A stretch of DNA of 64,000 bases. It comes from Cymodocea nodosa (lineage: Eukaryota; Streptophyta; Magnoliopsida; Alismatales; Cymodoceaceae). Position 1 is the stretch's first letter. Each line of letters begins with the position of its first letter. Under the pieces are notes generated by a model. It was given only the letters and a program-made list of their open reading frames with translations, did no database searches and had not been told where the DNA came from. Below are positions 33,344 through 45,787 of the stretch, piece after piece. Location of the stretch: contig JAZBRI010000011.1 of the NCBI GenBank assembly GCA_036874045.1, forward strand, positions 3,348,001-3,412,000, read 5' to 3'. The translations under genes were made by a program, and so were the position numbers.

Positions 33344-33544
33344 CAATTCTATCTGTTGTGATTCTGTATAACATAAACAAAAATTTAATAGAGACAAAAT
33401 TAACATAGCTACTTCACACCCTCGTGGAGTTAGGCCATAACTCAACGAACTAAGTTCATTAAGTTAAGTAATAACTCTACGATACTACTAGCTATAATTA
33501 AACTTACATATTTTTTTCTTTTTATATTTTTCTACTTACTATAT

Positions 33545-34920
33545 TATACATAGTTACTTCAGTTATACTGTTTCATTCAGCTACCCTCCTAGAGGAGGTA
33601 TCAATTTCATTAATTATTCTATTGACAAGGTTAGGTACTGCTTGCATTGGCAATCCTCTAGTAGGTCTAACTTCCATTGATTCCTTCTGTCTAAGGGGTA
33701 TATTTCTATTTATATTTTGACTTTGAATTGCAACATTCCAAATACAAGATCTAGACGATTGTTTAATTGTTGGATTATCTTTTCTAATTTCTCTATTCTA
33801 GATCCTTGTTCAATTAAAGCTTCATAACTTATATTTTTGTCATTTATATTTTCTCCTCCCTGGAAATTGTTGTTTCTCCAAGATAGATTCGGGTGATTTC
33901 TCCAATTAGGGTTATAAGAATTTTAAAAGTTATCTTTCTGGTTTCTAGCATAAATAATATATAGATCATTAACGTTTGCATTTTTTTCTGCTAGCTTTTG
34001 ATTTAATGATAACTTTTCTATTTTCTTTATTAATTCAGTTAATTTAACTTCAAGCATAGGGCTTGAATCTATTTCATGCATTCCCCTTGGCAATATTCTT
34101 TTATCTACAATAGCTTCAGCTAAGTTTTCCCACTATGCAGTTCTTTTTGCAAAGTTTTCTAAATATGCCCATGCTTCTTCACTACATAGTTTTAAAAATC
34201 CATTTTGACAAGTAGATTTTAGTAAAGATTTCGTTGAAACATCTATGCATTCATAAATTATACCTATTAATTGTGATTTACTCATTACATGATGTGGACA
34301 TTGAGTCAGTAAATCTTTAAATCTTTCAAAATATTTCTAGAATGATTCTCCCTATTTTTGGCTACACATTAATATTTCCTTTTTCTTTTTAATTGTTTGA
34401 TGTGTTGGATATATTTTTCTAGAAAAATAGAGCAAAATTCAGTCCATGTAGAAATTGAATCAAGCGACAAAGTATATAACCATCTCTTAGCTATGTCTTT
34501 TAAAGCAAAAGGGATATATCTAAGTTTAATAGCATCTATACTCATGTTTAGCATTTTCATCATTTGACAAACTTCATTAAATTCTCTAAGGAAATAATAG
34601 ACATTCTCTCTTTCTAATCCACAAAAATGTGGCAATTCACTGATATAATTAGATTTCAATTCAATCCTATCTCCCTTAAAGTTTGGCAATCAAATACATG
34701 AAGGTTCATCAACTAATTCAGGATACAGAATTTCCCTTAATGGTTTCTCTACTAGAGCAGCCATATCTTCGTTCTCTTTTAAAGAAAGATTAGCTACACC
34801 CCTAAGGATTTCATTAAAGTCCAATTCAGAAAATATTTCAGTACATCTCTGTGTTGAATAATCCTGTGTAGGTGTTCTTATTAATTTTTTAGTGCTAGGA
34901 GAACGAATCCATGTGCTCAT
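33545..34920 (-). pseudogene. gag: Athila/Tat-type gag core, displaced downstream of the accessory ORF in C1
   Basis: The minus strand starts MSTWIRSPSTKKLIRT at 34920. The retrotransposon gag core follows with FCGLERENVYYFLREFNEVC, LRYIPFALKDIAKRWLYTLS and STWTEFCSIFLEKY, and further on YNPNWRNHPNLSWRNNN (typical of Ty3/gypsy plant gag) after several stops. TGA/TAA/TAG codons and frame breaks make it non-functional. No PBS or LTR end is visible just upstream (34921-35900). It lies next to the F-box gene rather than next to the 5' LTR. Confidence 0.85.
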
Positions 34921-35907
34921 AAACTCTTAACATAAAGTAAAATAGCAGAAGATTAATTACATACCAATTTGAAACTTTATATTCAGTAAATAGCTATTGA
35001 TGGATGAAGTTGAATCAACTGCTTCTCCTTCTAGTTTGCCAACGAATTTTCTTTTCTCAAGTGCTGGTAACTTGTAAATAATATTTTGTTCTATATTTAT
35101 AATGCATGTCCATAAAGCAAATGAATCTCATTGCAATAACGTGTCTTGTAACATGTAGTGTGGTTCCTATTTTTATAGGTACGTGTTCCACTTCTAATTT
35201 TAAATTTTCAGTAACTGCTAAACCCACAAAGTTTCGTTCATGGCTAAAAGAATAACCGTTTAGCTTAATCCATGAACTAACCTCGTTGAGTTACAATTAA
35301 CTCAATGGACTAGCTTCGGTTATAGTTGCTAACTCCATGGACTAACTTCGTTGAGTTATCTATAACTCAACGAAGTGACCTTATATTATATTATTGACCT
35401 CGTGGAGTTAAGGTTAACTCAACGAACTTACTTCGTTGAGTTAACACTTAGTAAATTTCTAAAACTTACTCCTCGTATTAACTTCTATATATATATATAT
35501 ATTTTACTCCTGCATTTTGTCAACTTAAATAAAGTTAAATACATGTCATTATTGCAACGTTCTAATTAAAAACTCATTTAAATCTAAACATTATATAAAT
35601 ATTTAACTTGCAATTCACTTCATGTTATGCAGAATTTATATTTTACTTTATAGCATGCAGATATTTTTAGGCATTAACCAGTTATCTTGCATTTAATCCT
35701 GTCATTCAGCAAATTTTATATCTTTTAAACAATCTTGTATCTTGTTCAAATAATTATATAATATTCAAGATAGTTCATCCATTACATCATTCTCAAACAT
35801 AAATGAAAACACATCTGAAAAACATACATTCATTTATATGAATAGTTACATTACAATCAATCAGATATTTTTCATACAAATATATACAAGTAGATGAACA
35901 ATACAAT
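34921..35907. other. spacer between accessory ORF and gag core in C1
   Basis: No gene seen. 35230-35460 is dense in CGTTGAGTTA/TAACTCAACG pairs, for example TTGAGTTACAATTAACTCAA near 35286. A (TA)n run lies near 35488-35503. It resembles the C LTR vocabulary but I cannot align it with a whole LTR. Confidence 0.5.
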
Positions 35908-38157
35908 TTAATCTTTTCTCCTAAGTTCATTTACTTTCTTCTAGAGTTTTTCTAATTGTTGCTCTTATTGATTTATCCTCTCTACAGCTCTTGTAATTCC
36001 TCCAGAAGGTTCAGCAATCTCTACAGCAACATAATTTCTGTATTCTTTCACTGAAATGGTTTTTGATCTTATCCTTTTGGATGCCCATTTCGTGAAATCA
36101 ATACTGTCCACCATCAGTAGTGCAATCAGATCTCCATAAAATAATTTCTTCTTTACTACTCTCAACTTGAAGATAAAAACTGTAGACCAATTTATTTGAA
36201 TTCTGTTCACAACTGCATATGTGGCCCATTTGACAAATTGACTCAGTTCTATATCATGGCCTTGTCATTGGTAGACATTCTTAATTAAAATGTTAGCTAT
36301 CATGTGTGCTTTACCATTTAAGTGCTTCAGTCTATTTAACAATGGCACACCAGGATTGATAGCTAAGCACTCTTTTATGATCTATCTTGTCCACTTAATT
36401 GCAGTTGTGCTTTCCAGAATTTCTAGTCCTTCATTCTTCAATCCTAAAATGTTGTGGAGAAGCTCTGGTGTTATATGTACATCAGTTTACTCCACGTTGG
36501 AAATTAATCATCTTTCTCCTTCTCTTAAATTTGCATAAAAGCAGGGCACTAGATTCTCATATATTGCATGCCCTCTTTCTTGAGAAATAAACTGTAGTAG
36601 ACCTTGGAACTCAAATAAATCCTTAATTTTTTGCATCCCGTCCCAATTTACTGGTCTATCATATATGATATCATAACCCCTAATCTCTTGGCATTTATTA
36701 TATGCTTCCTGACTCCAAAGTGTACTTCATTTAAAACTATTGCTTCAGTCGAGTTAAGAATGTAAATTTGTTGCTCTAGAGGGGTTTGTTCATGAACTTC
36801 CTCTTCCATGTGCTGAACTTGAATAGACTAAAAATGCTTCGAAGATTCCTACATTTTTGCTTCTACTTTTGTCTATGGTGGTGAGCCGACAAAACTCTCC
36901 ACTCTGTCTTGAATTCTTTCCAAAATTCACTAAAGAGTTTCTTGCTCTTTAGTGGAATCTGTCGAGTCATCTCTTTCCATATGTACTTGTTCAGCTTCTT
37001 GTTCAGTTTCTTCTTTTTCTTCTTCCTCCTGACTACCAATCTGCATAGTTACTATTCTTTCTGATTCTGTGGCAGATTGGGATGGAGTTACGGGCAAATC
37101 AGCTTCTACCCCAATTTCTGTTTCTTCTACTTATATAGGCTGCATATTAGTTTCAACCTGTTTTTTTTCTTCTCTTTGCTCTTGCTGCTGCTGCTCTTGC
37201 TCCTCCTCAGAATTGGATAGCAAGTTTACAAAAATTGACTCTATAGGCCCTATTGATATTTGCATCTCAGATTTAATCTCTTCTTGATGTTCAAGCACTA
37301 TCTCTTTTCCTTTCCTTCTTTTGATTAATTGTGTTTGGTCTTCCTCTTCTTCTTCTGAGATTAAATCTACAAAAATAGACTCTATAAGCCTTTGAGCCAC
37401 AAGTACTAGCTCTTCCTGTTTAACTTTTTTCTATAATTGCTAGTCTCAAAGGACCAGCTCCAGCTCCTCTTACAATAGGTATGGTAGTGGCTTCTTGATG
37501 CTGTCCAACTTTAATTTTATATTAGGCTTTCAACTTTTCTGCAGTCCTCTTTTTGCACCGTACATCAAACACCAAATGTGCTATAGCTACTACCAACTCT
37601 TCTAATTCTCCTTGGTCTTTTCCAATTTGAACCAATCCTTGAAATTCTCTTATTTCTTTCTCAGTAGAAGGCCCCAACATTGCTGCTCTTTCTAATGGCC
37701 TTGGTGGTGGAACCGAAGGTCTGGGCTGCTGTTCCTCAAGGATAGGTCTTTTAGCAGTTGGTTCCTCTTGTTCTTCAATTGCCTGTTCTTCATTTTCTTT
37801 CCTTTGTTGCTCCTAGATTGCCCACTGAGCCCATCTACCTATGCGTGTTTTGAACCAAAGTTGGAACTTACGTTGGATCAATTCTAGGGCAACTTCGTTA
37901 TTTGGCTTGATTCTTCTCTCTCCGCTTACAGCAACTTCCGTGGCAACTTTGATTCTAGTTTCCATCATTTGAGATATTTTTATGCCTAAGTCAACTAACA
38001 CTTTCCTCTAGTAGAAAAGGTCAGATTCTACCTTTTGAAGCTCTTTTTCCCTCGTCGTATTCCTGATTTTCTGCCTTATGTGCCATTCCTCCAAATCTTT
38101 AAGAAATTCTGAAGTGTCAACTGCGACCTCCTAGAATTCTGGTGTCATCTTTGCCAT
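35908..38157 (-). pseudogene. accessory ORF of Athila-like C1
   Basis: Minus-strand ATG at 38157 (MAKMTPEF, then TAG). Readable parts with several stops and frameshifts: an N-terminal helical part (EEWHIRQKIRNTTREKELQK, METRIKVATEVAVSGERRIK), a Pro/Glu middle (EEQQPRPSVPPPRPLERAAM), a long Glu/Gln-rich stretch (SNSEEEQEQQQQEQREEKKQ), the conserved core around 36210-36700, and the tail FYGDLIALLMVDSIDFTKW, ISVKEYRNYVAVEIAEPSGG, ending in a short coiled coil. It is colinear with the C3 copy (59383-57219), and its core is related to the accessory ORFs of copia elements A and B. Function unknown. Confidence 0.75.
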
Positions 38158-38880
38158 TGTAGAATTACACAATGGAACGGAATCGCTCTGATCTCTACTG
38201 GTCTAAATTCTAAATGATTCTGCGGATAATACCCCCAAACCCTAAGTTAACTATAAATAAGCCCTAAGTTTAAGCGAGTAATCGAGTCATTTCCCACACA
38301 AACTCTCGCTCTCTCATTTGTGGAATTACGGTTAACTCCACGAACTAAGTCCGTGAACTTAACTACAGTACTCCATTGAGTTATAGTTAACTCAACGAGG
38401 TAAAACTATTAACTTATCCTAGACTCAACGAAGTAAGTTCGTTAAGTTAATTATAACTCAACAGACTTTCCGTAAAGTTATATCTAATAAAAATACATAC
38501 AATAATACTTTTTACTTCAGTCAAGACTGAAGAATTTCTGGTCTAACTGATTCTTAATTTTCCAACATTTTAAAATTTTTCAGTCAAATCATTATTTTCC
38601 TCGGTTAAACCGAAATTAAATATTTTCTTCTTTTTTTCCTCTATCGGTTGAACCTATATTATACTTCGGTAACACCAACATTAAACTAAAGATAATATAT
38701 AGATTTTTTTATGTTTTTATGTTTCGGTCAGACCGATGGATCTTGTCGATTGAATCGCAATGATTTTTTTTTTTAAAATATGTTTCGGTAAAACCGTTAA
38801 TTCCTTTCGGTTGAACCGTGACTATGTTTAAATAAGGTTTTTTTTGTGTGGCAGAAATAGGGAACTACTTTGCTCAGCTA
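38158..38880. other. spacer upstream of C1 accessory ORF with palindromic motif arrays
   Basis: No gene. 38330-38480 holds TTGAGTTATAGTTAACTCAACG (38376-38397) and related pairs. 38590-38820 holds repeated TCGGTnnAACCG-type palindromes (for example TTTCGGTCAGACCGAT at 38722 and GGTAAAACCG and CGGTTGAACCG near 38788-38817). The same two arrays, in the same order, precede the C3 accessory ORF (59560-60060). Confidence 0.65.
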
Positions 38881-39981
38881 AAAAGACTTTCCTTAAAACT
38901 TTTCGCTCTCTTTTCTTAGTACACCAATCCTTAATAAATTTAGCATGATGTGGCATTTTCTACAATAAGTCTAACAAAGGAATGTTAACTTGTACATTTT
39001 CAAAAATTTCTCTAATTTTTTCTTATTTTTCAGGAAATGTTTGTTATAATCTTTCAAGATAGAGTGCTAATGATTGTGATTTAAAAGATTCTTTTTCTTT
39101 CATTTGATTTGTTTGGTCATTTTTAGTCTCATTTTCAGATTCAGATTTTTCTTCATTGATTTCTAAGTTTTCAGTTATTACATTTTCATTATCATTTTGA
39201 TTTTTGCTCTTATCCACCTTCATATTATTTTCTTTTTGAATTCTTGGTGGTATATCAGTTCTAGATCTTAATGTTATACATACATCTTCCAGATTTTCGT
39301 TACTTTCTTGATGTTCTTATATATCATTTTCGTGATTATGATCTTCAACTGTTTTTAGTTTTAAATTGCATTCTTTAAATTCTATTGCATTAGTATTTTC
39401 TTTTGTTTGTATGTCTTGCAAATTATGTAGATCTATAACATGAAAGTTTTCATTTGTGTTTTCTTGTTGCATAACCTGTAATTTCATTGTATATTCATCC
39501 AATGCTTTTAGTTTTTTTCTAGATCATCTAATCTCATTGCATTCAATTTTTGATCAATTTTCATTATGGTTTTTTCAATTTCGTAAATGATATCAATTTT
39601 AGGTTCTGAATATGCTTCCTCATAGTTTAATTAGTTGACTTCTTGTTGCTGACACATATATTGTTCCAATTTGTTCATGTTTTGCTCTAAGCTACGCTCC
39701 AATCTGTCATACATATCCCAAACTTCTTTGTCTCTCAACATATTACACATTCTAAGCTGACCATTAGTTGGGTAAACCATAGGATTCTCATACTCAACTC
39801 TATTATATTGAAGATAATTCATTTGTTGTTCATGTGATCTAACCATCTGCAATCGTCTCAATTTCAAACAATCAGAAATGTCGTGACCTTCCAAATTGCA
39901 GAATTCACATATGCTAACTACAAGTTTTAGAAATCTTTGAGCATAAGCATATGCCATATTCTCAATTATAGAATAAAACAC
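38870..39981 (-). pseudogene. gag: zinc-knuckle gag and protease start of C1
   Basis: The minus-strand ATG at 39952 (MAYAYAQRF) follows the leader. The zinc knuckle is CEFCNLEGHDISDC. An Asn/Glu/Lys-rich region with stops follows, then HAKFIKDWCTKKRERKVLRK, the protease lead-in matching element D (AKFLKGWCTKKRTRK). Sequence changes to the pre-accessory spacer near 38870, so protease proper, RT, RNase H and integrase are deleted. As in D, no gag core lies between PBS and knuckle. Confidence 0.78.
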
Positions 39982-40038
39982 ACAACACTCCTCTTGCTAT
40001 TAAAACAAAACAACACTTACAGTTGCTTAGCTTCTCGA

Positions 40039-40056
40039 TCCCTGGCAACGGTGCTA
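40039..40056 (-). other. primer binding site of C1
   Basis: The minus strand reads TAGCACCGTTGCCAGGGA, a decayed form of the tRNA-Asp complement seen in element D, seven bases inside the LTR. Confidence 0.75.
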
Positions 40057-40063
40057 GAAAACT

Positions 40064-40351
40064 TGTATTGGTTGTGAAAGATTAGATCAAACAACTTGTT
40101 TACTTTGTCTTTATGCTTATATCAATAATTACTTTTAGATATAAACTAACAACCTTTCACACAAATTAGATATTAATTCCAATTTGTATCTTAACTGCAA
40201 GTGCACTGTGTATATTGTATCTATGTGCAAGTACAGGTCGATCTCATAGAGATTGAGTAAGAATTGTGTACTGTCCTAATTTTTATATTAGAGTTTATAC
40301 CTAATTGCCTATGATTTTATACCTACGAGCCATAATTCCATGAATTAAATC
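40064..40351 (-). repeat. partial 5' LTR of C1
   Basis: Matches the starts of the C LTRs at 50077 and 52876 to about 40297. The following bases up to copia gag at about 40352 do not match and may be repair filler. About 1.4 kb of this LTR is missing. Confidence 0.75.
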
Positions 40352-41263
40352 CTAGATTTAGTGAATGTGTCTTGCATGAACAAATACAGAATACAAATGC
40401 TAAAAAATTAAAGATAGAATCTGAAAATGAAAATTTGAGAAATAATATAAATGATCTTGAGTTAGAGATTGATAGATTAGAAATGAGAGAGCTAGATTTA
40501 AATTATACCATTGAGAAATGAAATTTAAGTCAAACTAAGTTAGACAAACTAACTAGTACCTCTACGGTGTCATATAAATTTGGCTTAGGATTTGATTATC
40601 CTGAATATCCTGAATCTCATGCCATAAAGGATTTATTAGTTGTAGTTTAAGTAAATCTAAGACTAAAATTCCTTTTATCATGAAACAAGGTAATAAATAT
40701 GTAGAAGTAGGTAATTCAAGGGATGAATCATGTAGTAATAATATAAATCAATGTGATTTATCTAAATGTACTTCTAACATGACTATCAATGTTTCTAAAA
40801 ATCTTGTTTCTTGTTCTAGAAATTCAGTCACTAATGTTTCAAAAATGTCAAACAATCGTAGTAAACTGAAAATTCAAAAATCTGAGCATGAAATTCAAAA
40901 CTCTGGTGTTAGACCAATTATTTATTTTGCATGTTCTTTATCTGAAAATGTTTGTGCAGAAAAAGATTTTGTATGTTTTGAAAATTCAAATACAAGTATA
41001 AAATCTTGGTTTGAACTTACTGAAATGTATGAGCATGACCAAAATAAATTAACATCTGATAAAAATCAACTTGGTCTTAGTTATACTACATCTGAAAACA
41101 AAAAAAATGATTATAAGAGCAATAATGCTATATGTAAGTATGATGCTAATGATAAATCATTATTACTTACAACTAATAAGAATGTAAATGATAACGTTAA
41201 ACTGTTTTTAAACAAAAAAAAGAAATATGCATTTAATGAACTTGGTCCTCAACAACATTAGGT
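40352..41263 (+). pseudogene. gag: gag C-terminal part of A2
   Basis: Resumes A2 gag (LHEQIQN in A1): a coiled-coil segment to LDKLTSTSTVSYKFGLGFDY, with TGA replacing W at about 40519. From 40680 the frame is open to TAG at 41261-41263, where A1 has W (QQHWVPR). Two stops and at least one frame break. Confidence 0.85.
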
Positions 41264-41277
41264 ACCAAGAAACAGTT

Positions 41278-44195
41278 CTTCTTGATTTGTGTTGTAGGAG
41301 GAAACAACATCAAAATGAATCTTGGATAGTGGAGCATCAAGTCACATGACCGGACAGAAAAGTCTATTGAAAAATTTTACAAATACCAAGAAAGGAAATG
41401 TTACATTTGGAAACAAAAGCAAGGATAAAATCATAGGTATGGGCAATGTTCAAATAACTTCTACTTGTGTTATTTCGAATGTACTATATGTAGAAAACCT
41501 AAGATTTAATTTTCTGAGTGTTATAAAACTAACTGATAATGGATATTATGTATTATTTGAAGATAATGTATGCAAAATTATTGATAAAAGTATAGAAGAA
41601 CTTAAGTTTATTGCTTAAAGAAAAGGTTCTGTATGTATTTTATCTTTACCTTCTGGTGTAGTTGATTTAAATTTATGTTTGCTAGCTGAAACTAGTGATT
41701 CATATCTGTGGCACAGAAGGATCAGGCATATAAATACGAAATTATTGCATAAATTATTTAGAAAACATTTAGTGAGAGGTTTACCAAAGATTAAATACTC
41801 AAAGGACTTTATGTGTGATGCATGTGAGTTAGGTAAACTTCACAAAAACTCTTTTAAATCCAAAACTGATATATCAAGCAAGAGAGTCTTAGAACTTATA
41901 CATATGGATCTATTTGGACCAACAAGAATCATGAGTCTTGGTGGTAAACGGTATGTATTTGTTTTAGTAGATGACTTCTTTAGATACACATGGGTATACT
42001 TTCTAACATCTAAGACAGAAATTTTTGAAAAGTTTAAAATGTTTTGCAATCTTGTTCAAAATGAACAAAGTGTCTCTATTCAAAAACTTAGGAGTGATCA
42101 TGGTACTGAATTTGATAATGATCAAATGAATAATTACTATATAGATCATGGCATTGATCACAGATTTTCTTTTCCAAGAGCACCGTGTCAAAATGGTGTT
42201 GTTGAGAGAAAGAATAGATCACTTCAGGAAATGGCCAGAACTATGTTAAATGAACATAATTTACCTCAAAATCTTTAGGCTGAAGTAGTGAATACAGCTT
42301 GTTATATTATTAATAGAAGTCACTTAAGACCTCTTGTTAATAAAACTCCTTTTGAAATTATGTTTGACAGGGTTCCAAAAATTTCCTATATGAAACCATT
42401 TGGCTGCAATTGTTTTATTCTTAATACTAAGGATAAAAGGGATAAATTTCAAGCCAAAGCGGATGAAGGAATTTTTGTAGGTTACTCTACTAGAAGTAAA
42501 GCCTATAGAGTATATAATAAGACTTCTAGAACTATTGAAGAAATCCTCCATGTAAGCTTCAATGAAAATTCTTTTAGAGAATCTCAATCTAAAACTGATA
42601 ATGATGATATGATCAATTTCCCAAAAGAGTTAGAGATCAATAGAGAGATTGAAGATTTATTTGAGAAAATCAAAAATATGAACTTAAATGATCAAACTAA
42701 TGATGAAAGTGATGTACCTTTCAATGTTGATGAGAATATTGAGGAAAATCAGAGAAATTGGCATTATTCTTCATCACATCCCATCACTCAAGTCATTGGT
42801 AATATTAATGAGGGAGTTAAAACTAGAGCTTCAATAAATTTAAATAGTATGTGTATGTTTGTTTCTATGGTGGAACCAAAGAATATAGAAGAAGCATTAT
42901 CTGATGAAAATTGGATAGTGGCTAGGTTAGGAAGTATTAGAATATTATTGGCCTATGCTTGTTATATGGATTTTAAACTATATCAAATGAATGTCAAGAG
43001 TGCATTTCTAAATGGTTTAATTAATGAAGAAGTTTATGTAAAACAACCACCTAGATTTGAAGATATTAAAAATCTTGACTTTGTGTATAAATTGAAGAAA
43101 GCCTTATATGGTTTGAAGCAAACACCTAGATCGTGGTATGAAAGGTTATCTACTTTTCTAATAGAACAAGGATATATCATGGGAAAAGTAGACCATACTC
43201 TATTTATCAAGAGAGATGATAAAGATCAGATTGTTGTTCAAATATATGTGGATGATATAATCTTTGGAGCAACTTCTAAAAAACTGATAAAAATATTTTC
43301 TGGAGAGATGGCTAGTCAATTTGAAATGAGTATGATAGGAGAACTTTCATATTTTCTAGGACTTCAAATTAAGCAAATAGATAAAGTTATATTTTTAAAT
43401 CAGGAAAAATATGCAGATGAAATGCTTAAGAAATTTAATTTTAATGATACAAGGATTTGAGGAACTCCTATAAATACTTCTTTAAAATTAGATATTGATG
43501 ACATAGGAAAATCAATAGATCAAAGAAAATACAGAATTATGATTGGTTCTTTACTTTATTTAACAGCTAGTAGACCTGATATTATGTTTGCTATGTGTGC
43601 TTGTGCTAGATTTCAATCTAATCCTAAAGAATCACACTCAATTGTTGTTAAAAGAATATTTAGATATATACAAGGGACTAAAAATTTCGGACTATATTAT
43701 TCTAAGGATAGTTTAATAGATCTTATAGGATATACTAATGCTGATTATGCAGGATCTAAATCTGATAGAAAAAGTACCAATGGCACATGTCAATTATTGG
43801 GAAATAATTTGGTGTCATGGTTTAGTAAAAAGCAAAACTGTGTAGCACTTTCAACCATTGAAGCTAAATATATTGCTGCTGCATTGTGTTGCACTCAGAT
43901 TTTGTGGATAAGGCAAACTTTAGAAGACTTTGGATTATCTTATGATACAACTGAGATTTATTGTGACAGTAATTCTGTAATAAATCTTTCTGAAAATCTT
44001 GTATTACATTCTAGAGCAAAGCATATAGAGGTTAGACATCATTTTCTAAGAGATAATGTAATTAAAGGAAAAATTAAATTAGAATTTGTGTCTAGTAAAA
44101 ATCAATTAGCTGATATATTTACAAAACCTCTAGATGAAGATACATTTTGCAACATAAGATTAAATTTGGGTATTTGTAGGCTATGTAATGTGTAA
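41278..44195 (+). pseudogene. pol: pol of A2: protease, integrase, RT, RNase H
   Basis: Protease: TGA in place of W (K-stop-ILDSGASSHM), then GNVQITSTCVISNVLYVEN. Pre-integrase LWHRRIRHINTK and CDACELGKLHKNSF. Integrase HMDLFGPTRIMSLGG, RSDHGTEFDNDQMNN, QNGVVERKNRSLQEMART, then TAG for W at 42277-42279. RT lacks about 75 residues (EEALSDENWIV runs straight into ARLGSIRILLAYA in frame) but keeps YQMNVKSAFLNG, QIYVDDIIFG and FEMSMIGELSYFLGLQIKQ. TGA at about 43458, shared with A1, precedes GTPIN. RNase H (43539-44195) is open: NADYAGSKSDRKST, CDSNSVINLSEN. It is the best guide to what A1 has lost. Confidence 0.93.
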
Positions 44196-45787
44196 AATGC
44201 TTAAACTCCACAAAAAGATAAATTTTGTTGATGATGTTGTTTACCTCATAGATATTATATACTTATCATAAATATCTAAGTAATATCTAAACTGCTGCAT
44301 AAGATACTATGTATTTATTATAAAATTATAGTAGTATCTTATTGATTTTACGTAGTTTATCAATTTTAATGGTTTTCAAAATTTTAAGTGGAAGTATTAA
44401 TGAAAAACATTAAATTCCTCTGAAATCCTGAAATTTTAATTAAGTGATTTTCTTTGGATCAATGACAGTACATATGATCATACATGAATTTGACTTTAGT
44501 GATTAAACTTGTAGAATAATTCTTATGTAAATCATCTTAAACTTCTAATCAAAAGTATGAGCTTATTGAAATTGATTCATATTTTTAGTAAAATCATAGA
44601 TGTAAAAATTGTATGAGATTTGTGTTTTATTGCATCTATATTAATGGAATACATATATACTATGCTTAAAATGAAAAGTGCTTACAAAGTGAAAATCTTT
44701 AAGAGTTTATTAATCAGTTTGATTACGAGCCTTTTGTACTTGAGCAAATAGGTATGTAAGGATTATTGTCCTGAAAAAAGATTATTTAAATCTAACAACC
44801 TAAGGTCCTGATTAGTTCTGGGATTGTCGACTAAAAGCTCATAACACGGGTACATTAGAAAGCTCTTGTATGGTTCAAGCTTTTCAAACTAACTTTTAAA
44901 GAAAATTATCAATATTTACTATTTTGAAAAGAAAAAGTTGTTTCATTAATTATAGATATCTTTGAATCGAGTATAGTTTCTACTAATATGACTACTGATT
45001 TATTGAATCAACATTAGTACTTTTGACTATGTTTATTTGAGATACATTCCTTTATTCTTCTTGTGTTAATCATATTGAGTTTAAAGTTATGTTTTGATTC
45101 ATATACGAATGAAGTTGATTCTTGAAATCATTTATGATGAATTAAGGATGACAGAAATCATTTGAAAAGAAAATTTAAAGTGTAGTTATAATTAACATCT
45201 ATTTTATACAAATATATTTTGTATATTTTTGAATATATTTGAAGTATATTTGTAGGGGTAGGAATAACAATGTCCAAAACAAATTAATATAATTCAGAAT
45301 ACAAATCTTGGTTAATTTAAGTTTAGTCCTCTTAAGATCTTGATAAAATAATTTAAAAGACAAACAAACTATTTTAGATTGATAAAAGGAATATTAGAAT
45401 AGTTTACAATGTTCTCAAGATGATGTTTTATATATGTTAATTATAGCATGTGTGTTGTCTTCGAAAGGTTTCAGTTGAAAACATCTAAAACTTATTTTTA
45501 GTAAAGTGTACTAACTAAACGTTATGTTATGTAAGGTAACGTGTAAAACTGCCTCTAAACAGTGTTTTACTCATTAGGTTAGTTAACTCAATGAGTTATA
45601 CTTGAATATTTCAGGTACCTTGATTAAATAAACTTTATTCAATATTCTTTTAAAATCCAAACCCGACTACTATACACGTTGTGTTATTCGCCTAAAACCC
45701 TATTTAAACACTTATTACATGGGTAATTAGGTTTTTCGTAAAACTTTGTCTGAATATCTTTCCCGCTTGTTGCTGTTACATCCTACG
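44196..45787. other. spacer between RNase H and accessory ORF of A2
   Basis: No gene; colinear with 12476-14054 of A1 in reverse. Conserved inverted repeat AAGATACTA (44301-44309) with TAGTATCTT (44332-44340). TTAACTCAATGAGTTA lies near 45585-45600, shortly before the ORF. Confidence 0.6.

Larger units (their letters stand above)
30019..40351 (-). mobile_element. Athila-like Ty3/gypsy element C1 carrying an F-box gene, nested in A2 gag
   Basis: Minus-strand order: partial 5' LTR (40064-40351), PBS (40039-40056), zinc-knuckle gag (39981-38990), start of protease (38960-38870), then directly a spacer (pol lost), accessory ORF (38157-35908), spacer, gag core (34920-33560), F-box gene (33343-32214), PPT (31721-31728) and 3' LTR (30019-31720). 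Both outer LTR ends are truncated where they meet copia gag, so no target duplication remains. The order with gag core after the accessory ORF is abnormal. It may be one rearranged element or two fused relatives. Confidence 0.75.
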
